DNA from: Gordionus sp. m RMFG-2023
Taxonomy: Eukaryota; Nematomorpha; Gordioida; Chordodea; Parachordodidae
NCBI RefSeq assembly: GCF_954871325.1
Contig: NC_088776.1
Span: 53,958,569-54,022,568 of the forward strand
Direction: 5' to 3'
DNA length: 64,000 bases
This document shows, piece after piece, positions 48,570 through 59,600 of the stretch (position 1 is the first letter of the stretch; the number at the start of each line of letters is the position of its first letter). The notes below the pieces were generated by a model. It saw only the letters and a list, made by a program, of their open reading frames with translations. It did not search any database and had not been told where the DNA came from. The translations under genes were made by a program, and so were the position numbers.

Positions 48570-50620
48570 TATTAATAAACGAGATATAAATTAAAGTGTT
48601 AATTCGATTTGTGAATGACACTTGAAACTCTTCGCCCTAAGGTAAAAATCTTCCCCGAGTTCATCAGTGATTATTGGTATAAGAGAACCGAGTTCCTTGA
48701 AGAAGGTTAAAGCATGCTATTAAATGTGGCTGATGTAGAGGAGATTAGGTATAAAAATGTGTTCACTAGATATTTCCTAATTTATAAATTTTAGATAGCT
48801 CTTTAACCCAAGTTACTTGTGCTAAGATTTGTAGGGGATAAGGGATCTATACAGAATTAGTCCGAAACTAGAAATTGATCTCTCTTCCAAGAAATTTGGA
48901 TATTGTTATCTTGAGGGTTTCCATCAGATCTAAAAAGACCACTAGGTTTTAGGATCGATAGAATCTGCACAGATTTAGGGGGGAATTGAATAATGATTTA
49001 CAATGATTGTCTAGGAATACGTCCTTTTCATGAACGGCAGTGCAGTATATGTCGTTCCTTCTAGTCAAAAAGAATATTATAACTAGAGCAAAGGTAAGGT
49101 TAGTAATTGAGCAATTGAGACAGATTACAATGGCATGAGTTTATTTTTGGTGAGTTGTAATTGTAGATTAACAGGAGGGATGGCCTCCAGGAACTCGTGC
49201 ATAGTGACATTTTGCCGTGACGTAAAGGGAAAATCATGCTTAATAGTAGAGTTTCGACTCAGTAAAAAACAACCGGGATGTCATATTCCTTTTGCTTGCA
49301 ACAGGTAAAGTGACGTCAACAAGAATTCGAAATATCCATAGATCTAATACCTCAGTGTACTACGAATCGTCTACAGAGTGAGCGGTGACAATAGGTTTTG
49401 TTAATAAGCAACATGAGATAAAAGTTATTAAATTTAAATCAGAAGGAGATCTGATGTCAAGACCGTCAAATTTTGTTCGGAGAGAAGCTTGAAACCAATC
49501 AATTTTTACGAACTTAAGATTTAGGATCTCTTCGGTATGTTCCTTGATTCCCATTTCATATACATTCAATGGACCAGGATATTAAAGAACAGGAGTAATC
49601 TTTAGAGCATAAAGAATGCGCGGTATATTATAAATGTATTTCAACAGAAAAAAATTTATGAGAGAGGAGGAAATGTATATTTACCAAAGAGTCTAAAGGG
49701 ATGAAGCCTGAAAAGTGCAAACAGCTGAGTTTACTCCAACCGGAGATCCTAAGTGAATTAATTGATCTTTATTATAGATTTTAAAATTGTGGGAGTTAAT
49801 TTCGGAACTTAGTTGGATAAATTCTGATTTGCTTTAATTGAGAATTAACCCTAAAGAAGAATCGATCTCTAATATTATATTGATCGCTTTACTGACCTCA
49901 TTGGATGACAGATTATGCCATCATCCATGTATCAAACATATAGAGAATGAGAGAGGAGGCATTGATTGCCTTGATCATATATTGATTCCGAGACATAACA
50001 ATGTGCCAAGAGAATCACCTTGTTGAATCCCTTCTATAGAAGGAATGTTATATAAATTAAATTGGTGGAGGGATATCGAAAGCCGAAATGGAAAAATTTA
50101 CTATATCCAGAAAAAAGAATGCTTGAGGATTTTAAGATGGTATTGGCAAACTCGATCTTCAGATTTCATTTGAGGGACTGTTCTCTAAATGAATACTAGT
50201 TAAGCATACCGCAGCCTCACAACCACCTGTAAAACTCAGTTGAAAAGGCCTCAAGATGAGAGATGCATCATGCCTAATTCGTAAGGAAATGATTTTGGCA
50301 ACAAGGCACTTTAAGGAATAGTCTATAGAAATTGACTTAATATCATTATTGGGTCTTTGCAAGGCAAGATCGTTCACCGAAAAGTATGGGAGATGCAAAA
50401 TATAGAACATCTTCGGCCAAAACTTTATTGCAGAAGTTGGTAAGCATGGTTAGGATTGGAGAATGGGAGCATATAAATGGAGAGGTAATGTCCTGAAGAA
50501 ATATAGAACGAATTCCATCTAGTCCATGGGCGGAATAAGATGGAATGTAAGGATAGCTTCTAACTTCTTCCTGTGTGAAATCAGTGGCGTGATATATGCT
50601 TTGAGAGTATTAAAACTATA
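48570..50620 (-). mobile_element. decayed non-LTR retrotransposon (LINE), minus strand
   Basis: The region has clearly higher GC than its surroundings and reads as scattered reverse-transcriptase blocks in family order on the minus strand. L-D-G-I-R is near 50520. A block ending L-R-P-F-Q-L-S-F-T-G-G-C-E-A-A-V is at 50159-50410. Q-Q-G-D-S-L-G is near 50000. The catalytic Y-M-D-D-G is at 49916-49930, followed by the L-G-L-I-L-N block (49830-49850). A post-RT block F-D-G-L-D-I-R-S-P-S-D is at 49360-49569. Many stops and frame changes make it a dead copy. The isolated zinc fragment at 37559-37790 is probably the C-terminal part of the same group. Exact ends and poly-A were not found. Confidence 0.75.
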
Positions 50621-51660
50621 AAAAAAATCTGATCCATTCCTTTTTCACATTTGAAATTATGCAAGTGGAAGGAAATGCGATCATAGAAAGTGCCACCAAT
50701 AAATAAGCACCTTTAGGAATTCGAGTAATAACATTAGTCTTAGAGGTATCATTGAATTAGGAGGAGAAAGAAATGTTATCATAAGATGTGGGATTATGAT
50801 ACTGATATTATTAATAGGGTCATTGTTGACATTTAAGACTATATCATTATTTAAGAACTTACATTTGTGTGTATTATAACCACTGAAGGTGAAATGTTTA
50901 TGTTGTATAATAGAAATTAATAAATTAAAATATTATATATTTTAGTTATTAAATAGTAATATGTTTAAATTTTATATAACGCGCATTCATCAAATTAATT
51001 AGGATATATTTAACTTATTCAAATTATACTTTTATTTTTAGTTTTGCTTTTCGTTTTATAACTTAACCTTTTGATTTCATATTCTAATTTTAGTTTGTAA
51101 AAAATATATAAATACAAGATTAAAAAAGTAATAAAGTGAAATTTTTTTATTTTAGAATCAAGTGTTTTTAGCGCTCTTCTTCAGTTTAAGACATTGTATG
51201 CTTTTTGAAGGTAGTTTATAAAAGTTGTATATAACTGTTTGCGGAATTACTATCATTCAAAATTTGATTTTCCAATATTGGGAACAAATCATTAAATAAA
51301 ACAATCACAACAAATAATTTATGAAGAAAGATGGATTACAATTTTTGGTAAAGTTAAGAAATTTAATTACAAATTTTAATTCATTGAAATTTAAACTTAA
51401 CTATATATAAATCAGAAGATTTATTTATTTTAAAACATGGAGAACTGCATTTTGAAAGGAAAAGCCAAGGACACGGGATGAGTACATGCTTAATTTTACT
51501 CATGATATTGACAAGATATTGATGAATAAATGAATAAATTATTTAAAATTCTGGAATAATCTCATTTGTTAAACCAGAATATAACAGATGATAAAATGTT
51601 TTTTTTAAGTAAAAATTTTACAAAATAATTACCCCATGTTTCAGAAGCAATGAGCTAGTC
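50621..51660. other. AT-rich spacer, no gene seen
   Basis: No supported gene or repeat boundary. Confidence 0.4.
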
Positions 51661-51669
51661 CTAGACATG

Positions 51670-51811
51670 GTAGGGGCACGCTAACCTTGCATTTAAAGTT
51701 AGCTCGAATTCGCTCCGAAGCCTATAAAAATTAATGTAAAATTATTTTATTTTATCATATTTTGTAAACTTTGCCGCGAATTCGCGGTAACTATGAATGA
51801 AGAGTAAAACT
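51670..51811. mobile_element. MITE, GCGAATTCGC family, copy 1
   Basis: Left end GGGCACGCTAACCTTGCATTTAAAGTTAGC..., inner GAATTCGC, and inverse end CCGCGAATTCGCGGTAACTATGAATGA. Related to copies at 56610-56735, 57893-58032 and 62895-63105. Confidence 0.6.
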
Positions 51812-52845
51812 CTAGAAAAAATAGGTAAGGGTAAGCTAAAATTGGCATACAATAGAATGAATTTTTTTTTGAGAGAATTTGAGGAGAAATCAATTTATTT
51901 TTTTGAAAATTTTTAATATCCCCAGGTTTTACATTTTCAGGCCCGGATATAGGGTCGAGCCTGGGGTCTCTGGTTTATATCTAAGCATTTTGTTGGTATA
52001 TAATCAACTAGCTGTTACTAACCGTATTCAAAAAAATTAGCCACGAGAGTTTATAAATTCAAAATGTACTAAAACGTTATCCGTGAATGAATGATTTAAA
52101 AATTAATTTATACATTAGAAATTTTTTATTATCAGTTAATTTTATCTTTAATCTACAAATCATGTATTTTTTTAACTTTCACTTACTCCCTAACCTCCAT
52201 AAAAAATTGAGGCAAATTTCTCCTAACCCGCTTCCCCCCAAACCCCCAAGAAGAAGCTTGGTTCTGAGGAGTTACCAACTCCTCCCATAAGTCTACCGGT
52301 TTCTCAGGTTCCATTACATCAAAAATTATAAGTGCAGTTTTCCATAAACATATGATAAATATATTCTACCCCTTTTCCTATTGAAAATATGACAAGTACA
52401 TTTTTGAAAATATTCTCCTGCTACTGTAATGTTGGAAAAAAAATGTTTGGCATTACAATCTTTAAATGACGATTAAATAATATTAATTTAAATTTAAAAA
52501 AAAATTGTATATACTAGCGTCAAGTAGCGAAGCTACATTTTTAAAATAGTATATTAGCTAGAAAATTTTTTAACAAGTAATTAGTGATTGCGTCTATGTT
52601 AGCGAAATTCAAGATGTCAGAATTAAAAAACAAAGGTTTAAATTCAAAGTTTATCATATCAAGAAACATGTGTTAAGCTGTAATAGTTTCTCAATTCAAT
52701 ATAACCGTGATCAGATACCTTTCCTTCTATCTCTTACTTGTGACCAATGTGTATGTAATCTCTGACATCTGTAATCACGTTATTAAATGGTTGAGGTAAC
52801 TATAAATTTACACATTAATACTCCGAATTAAAAAAAAAAGTGACT
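51812..52845. other. AT-rich spacer, 3' side of valyl-tRNA synthetase
   Basis: Includes a partial GGCCCGG-type MITE at about 51920-51975. The open frame 52087-52290 has no recognisable domain. AATAAA on the minus strand at 52848-52853, ~110 bases after the valyl-tRNA synthetase stop, is a plausible poly-A signal. Confidence 0.4.
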
Positions 52846-52960
52846 AATTTATTATAAGAATATAAAACAATTTTTTATAGTTTTAATAAGGGAACCGATC
52901 TCAATTTTTTTTTCTGAGCCGGAAAATTTAAAAAAAATCAAATTATATATATGATATAGG

Positions 52961-53613
52961 TTATGATTGGCGAATTTTATAATAAATTTGAGTATTAAAA
53001 GAATGAATAGTATCATCATTTTCATGTTCTTTATAAATATATTTGATCTCAGCGTCTGAACATCTAGAAAGAGTCTTAAACATGCGAATGTAACTTTTAT
53101 CGAAAAAGTCGCTCTTAGGATCCATATAATCGTAGATAATAGGTTGTATATCATTCTCATCATTATTTTGATGACATTTCGGTTTAATATATAACTCTAG
53201 GATAGGTTTTTCACGATTAGCCATATTTAGTTTTTGTTTGAGTGATCTAACCGCTGAAGCGAGATCTAGTATTAACCCTACGCGTGTTTCCAGGTGAGTA
53301 TTCCTAATAGAAATATTTTCGAGTGGTGGCTCATAAAATTTTTTGATAATTACTTCCCCTGCTTGGTTGGTTTTAATAGATGTATCACCATATAATTGTA
53401 AATTGAGAAGGCCAGGCTCGGGATATGTCAGTAAGCCCAGTGGTAAAGTTTTTAATTGTGGATCCAAGTCATTTACGAAAGGATTTATATTAGATTTGTT
53501 GGTGTAAAACCATAAGGCTTCTGTAATGTGGGGCATAAAAGGGTGGGTTAACCTTAGACCAAGGTTAAGACATGCATGAAGTGTGAAGAGAGTTGATCGC
53601 ATAGAATCTATAC
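52961..53613 (-). CDS. VARS2: VARS2 exon 11 (C-terminus)
   Basis: Acceptor ATCAAACAG. Reads [16 protein letters not shown], the end of the anticodon-binding fold, then a less conserved tail to a stop at 52961-52963. Confidence 0.85.
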
Positions 53614-56600
53614 CTGTTTGATATGAAAATTTATGAAATGTGTTTAACAAAAAAAAAATTAAATTTTTAATAAACAAATCAATGAAATAAAGCAATACGC
53701 ATGTAATATTATTACTAAGATTGATATTTTATAACCTTGATTCAAAACTATTTCTAGCCGTAACCTTAAATTTATAAAATGAACAATTTAGGAATAATTT
53801 CGAAATACCGATATAATTTTACTTACGTCATATAAAAAGTGAATATATCAGAGTTGTTAAAGTAGCGCGCTACTTAGCGCGCTAACTTTTTTGGTAGCTA
53901 TAGCTAATAGCGGCTACTTTTTTTGTATATTTAATTTTTTAGCGCGCTACTTTTTTTGATTTAAAAAATATAACGAAAGTAAGTATAAAAACATGAAAAT
54001 TTAAATATAATATTATAATTAATTATAATTTTTATGATTTATTATTTAATTTTGAAATTGAAATATATTTTCAATTTGTAATTTATATTTTCATTTGTAT
54101 TATAAACCTAAATCACGTGTTAATAATTTAAAATGCCATCGCCTACGGATATCCAAATCGTTGAAAGTGATTCAGACAATGATATTAATTAAATGAAAGA
54201 TACCAGGGAAGAAAATGTTCTTAATAGCTATAATACAAATTTCCCATTCCCTAGATTTGAAATTTTTTTAAAATATATATATAATCCAAAACTGGCTTCA
54301 AATTTATTTGTTTAAAATGTAAAAAAAAATATTTCCTCAAATTAATCCAGTAGCTATAACCTCAAGAAACACCTAAAGGTAAATTGTCATTTTTACATTC
54401 CAATAATATTTGTTTTAAGGAAATGGAGAAACATCTAAATAATTTTGGTATAGACGACTCTACATCCAAAAAGACTAATTCAATTCAAACCAAATAAATG
54501 ACAATATTTCTCAGAAATTGGCTGATAAAGTTATTGTTGATTTTATAATTTATACAGTTCAGCCAATGTCCTTGGTTGATAATCCATCATTTACCATGAT
54601 GATTAAAACTCTATCCCCTGGTACAACAATTTTATGCCGCCAGACACTAATGAATAAAATAGCAGATAACTTTAAATTGATGAAAGATGCTCTAATAGTA
54701 AAGTTATCAGAGATATCATATATATGTACAACGGCAGATAGTTGGACACATCACAGAAGGTAAAAACTTATTTATATTTATCAATTGATCTGATTAAATA
54801 TTTTTGAGCTTATTTGAGAATCACAGGTCTTTCATTGGCTAGACCCTAGGACTTTAAAAAGAAGATCTGTGGCATTAACCCTCAAAATGATAATAGGATG
54901 CCAGAGATACGATGTACTTGCAAATAAAATTATTGATAATCTATCTTATATTAAAAATATGTAAATAAGATTAAATACGCCCAAGTGCTGGTGTCGGGAG
55001 ATTATTTAGTAAGGCAAAACTTATACTTTCTGATTTTCGCTCTAGACTTGGGGATGATAATATTGAAATGATTTTATTATTAAAATGCAACAAATTACCA
55101 TAAATATTTATTTATATTACATTTTTTTTATAATCAAAACTAACTATATTTTAATATTTATAAATGTTGATTTTTATATACTATACAATAACATTATAAG
55201 CAAAGAATAAAAAATTTGTTTGTAAATTTTTTTTATAAAAAGTAGCTTAACGAGCTACTTTTTTGACAAATCGCGATAGCGGTAGCGCGCTACTTTTTTG
55301 ACAAATAGCGATAGCGGTAGCGCGCTACTTTTATAAGTAGCGTTTAACAACTCTGATTATTATTCATTAAATTTTTGTATAAAACCTATTTATAAAGTAA
55401 AGGGCGAGGAAGGCGTTAGAACATTCAATACCAGGTATGAATGAATGAATTAAAAAAACTCTATAGAAATTCGACAGTAAATAATCTTTAAAAAAAATTC
55501 AAGAAATAAGCTAATAAATAAGACAAATAGGATCGCTAAAAAAATTAGCAATTTAGTTATTTAGATAAATAAAAAAACAAAAAATTACAGCGTTTGTCAG
55601 GGTCCTGATTGAACAATATGGCTTTAGATGATTCTATGTAAACGTCGCAAAATTCTTCGAGCCAAAAATGTCTCAAGGCCTCGGCAGCCAAATGAAAATC
55701 GTATTTTTCACTTTCTTCGACATCGTCATTTCTTACCGCCTCCTTTTTGGAACCATTTAGAGAAACGTGACATTTCTCTATTAACCAATCTAATCTACTC
55801 AAGATCCAGAGATCTTCAACGTTTCCTATGGAAACGGGTTCTTCGTGATTTAAACGAAGACCTATAGTGTCGTCGAGTTTCGAGAGAGCGTGAAAATAAT
55901 ATCTAGCCGCTTGCCAAATTTTATTACCCAATTTCCGGAACTCGGCTATTCTGCTAACGTCGATCTTAACGACTTGGGCTACATTGATTATAAAAAATTA
56001 TTTTTAAATGAATATATAAAAATCAATAAATTTGTTTTGAAAATCTAGTTAAACCATTTTTTGAAAGGGATTTGATCACTACATATATAGTGGCTATTTT
56101 AAAAAAAAAAAATCTTCAGGAATAATCTGAATCTAGGTAGTAATTAAATTAAGCATGTTTCAGAGTATTACGGAAATAATTTCAAGATTTTATATGGATC
56201 TTAGATGGATATAATATTACATTTAATATTGCTGTGTAACAAGGCGAATTTTAAAGCGTCGGCACCGCAGGCAGGAATACCGTTAGGAAACATTTGTTTT
56301 TGCCCTTTTAAAGCCTTTTCTTTTTCTTGGTCACTAAGGGTATCTTTAAAAAAAATAATATAATTTTATTTAAAAAAATAATAAGTTATATATATATATA
56401 TATATTAATGTTATTAAGTCGAAAAGTATTTTGTGAGAAAGCTAATAAATTTAGAAAAAAATTCTATTTACAAGGGGAGAATGAGTTAGCGACAAACCCT
56501 TATCTTTATAGGCGTTTTCTGCCTCTCTTTCACATTAAAATATTATTTATTTTTCTTAATATATTAAATAAAATAGAGTTCTTATTAGTGATAAGGTATG

Positions 56601-59600
56601 TTAATTTAAGTGCTGATCACTAACCCCGCATTTACAGTTGACTTGAATTCGCAAAGAATTATCTGAAATATGCTGTATTTTTATAAACTGCCATAAAGCT
56701 GCTAACTGTGAATGCAGGGTAAGGTGCCCTTATCCATTATGCTCCGATTTAAAATAAATCAATTATTACTTTATATTATCCCTAATCTAACCTAGGTAGA
56801 CAAAATATTATTCATGTTGTATTCGATTTATATTAACCCTACATATGTTTTAATCTGCGATAACGTTTACATATCATTTTTTGGATTTGTTTTTTATTTA
56901 CGTATACATTGATTTTTTTATTGAGGGTTTATAAAAAGTAGAGTTTAATTCATTCATTCATTAAAAATTTGTAAATATAAATATTATTTTTAAATTTTAA
57001 ATCTTAGCAATTTTTAGCGCCTCCATTTAAAAAAAAAAAAGATTAGTTATAATTATAATTCATTTTAAACACCTGATAACAAGTTGGTCCTAAGATCTTT
57101 CAAACTGGCCCCATTTATGACATCTACCGGATCGACGACATTGCCCAATGATTTACTCATCTTCCTACCGTAAGTGTCGTTGACTATGCCATGATATAAT
57201 ATCTTTTTGGAAGAAGAAGAAACAATATACATTGCTTTAAATATTTTTTATAAATTTAGCCAAAAAATTAATGAATTTATTTTATAAAACTATGATTAAA
57301 TGCTAAATCTTTCGCAAGTCATCCATTTTTTTTTGTAATCGTTAACTTGTATCGTATAAGGATGATTCTCGTATATTTGGCAAAGAAAATAAATAAACAC
57401 GTCGTATCTCTCCATTTTGAATCATTTTACTGAGGACAATTTTTTAAATTTTAAAAGCTGATTTGTCAGGAATTATATTCCAGCATGTATAGAGCAATGA
57501 TGTATATATCGTGCTAGATCAGCGATTCATTAATTAAAAGTGTCCAACCAGAAGAGTCAGTTGCGGCGCTATTTTTTGGTTTGCATTTCGACTAATTGTT
57601 TTTATTTATCATTATATGAATGCACATAATGTAATTTGATCGATATACAAACCACAAAATGGAGCTACAGCCGGCTCCCATGTATGGATATTTTTAAAGG
57701 CATCTAATTAATGAATCGCCAATCTAGTAATATATATATATATCATTGGCATAGAGTACCCATATTGTAAAATCTAAATCCTTTTGACGTGAACTTTAGA
57801 AATCACTCTTAATTTCTATTGATTTTTTTTTCATATAAATTTAAAAAAAAAATACGCAAAGGTTTATGGGCGAAAATTATCCGAAATTGGTAGAGTACAG
57901 GTACCCTAACACTGAGTTCACAGTTATCGCGAATCGCGGAGAAGTATACAAAATACGATATAAATATAATAATTTTACATCAATTTTGTATAATGGCGAA
58001 TTCGCGCTTACTGTGTACGCAGTACACGCTGGAATATAATTTCCCGGTTAAATTTAAAATTTCATGGATTTCATATCCCAATAGGACATTTATAATAGAA
58101 CTTCTTCAAACTAATTCACTTTTTTTTAAGAATTGATTTTGTAAATTCGTGAGTGATATAAAAAGAAGAATTGCGTAAATTAGGTTTGAATTCTATAATA
58201 TATCACAATATCAATCAAGGACTAGGAACTATGTCATTTTTGCAATTCTGTTCTGCTCCGGTTTTTAGAAACGTTCGGGCACAGGTCCTTGAAGTGAATA
58301 ATAGGAAAACAAGGATATTATTCAATTTTGATTTTCACAAATAATACAACTTTTAAAGGATAAATAATTATAAGAATTCACGATATGTAACCTCGTTAAA
58401 TGGCAATGTCCCGGTTAATTCCAGTCCTAATAATAGTAATCTGGTGACCCACAAATGTCTTATGTCGAAACCAGTCTCCATCAATGACAAAGGGCATTGA
58501 TATCTGTAATCGTTATTATTATTTTTTATTAAAGAAGTCCCCACTCCATGGTTACTTGCTCTAATATCAGGAAGAATAAGATTATTTGTATGGCCGAGCC
58601 GATCGGATAAGCCTAAAGGGTATAGAGCGGAGGAGAACCAGGTGTCAAAAACGTCTTCGTCTTGGAATATTTTCACGCATTCTTTAAAATCGACCAGACT
58701 TTTATAAGGAGCTTGTGATTTGGATTATATTGTATAAAGTTGGACAATTTATTTGGATCTATTTAGTACAATTGCATAGAGGAAAAAAAATAATTTTTTA
58801 TTATTATTTTATTTTTCCTACCTCCTTTACTTTAATCGTTTGCCCCCCCCCCTTCTATCTCTAGATTTCAGATTTATATATATTATTTTATATATCGTAT
58901 TATTAGGAAAAATTTGAAAATTTCGTAGATATCATTTTAAGCTAATTGTTCCCCTAATTATTAATACTTGTATTATTTAATAAGTTAAATGCTTTTTCGT
59001 AAGCCTGGTCATTATTCGAAGCTATTATATAAGTTATATCATTAGATTGGTGAATTGGAGTCGATTTATCATGGACAATCCTTTTCAAGTTCCCATTGAC
59101 ATCTGGATCTAAAAAAAAATTTCTAATTGTAGGATTAATTTATTTCAATATAACTGTTAGTAATTTTTTTTTAAATTTAAATTTTTTCAGGCTAGTTCAA
59201 GGAACATTAATATTATAATGTTAATTTTTGTTTGCAGAAATGAAATGTTTATTAACCTGTGAAATAAAATGCTGGAATTCTGTGCCCCCACCATATTTGT
59301 CTGGATAGACACCAATCCTTCAAATTCGACAACCATTCAATCATGCTTTCCTTCCCAAACAATTTATTATTCGAGGGGACTATAGTTATCTTGGATTTCA
59401 TTACCTGCTCCAGCAAATTTCGCGCCATATCACCACTACATTTGAGATACCATTGGGGTTTGGCCATAGGTTCTATCACGTCCCCAGACCTACTGCATAC
59501 CTCGAGGTATGTAGGAAAGTCGTAATAATCTTGGAAGAACGGGATAAAATGATTGGAATGAGATTCGAACGTACGGGTAGAAAGGTAGCTAAGTATTTCA

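Noticed and set aside
52852-53163. 103-codon minus-strand frame overlapping VARS2 exon 11
   Set aside because: Out of frame with the conserved synthetase; AT-rich hydrophobic residues only. Its last part is mentioned only as a possible alternative exon.
55628-55867. Plus-strand open frame of 79 codons
   Set aside because: Antisense shadow of VARS2 exon 10.
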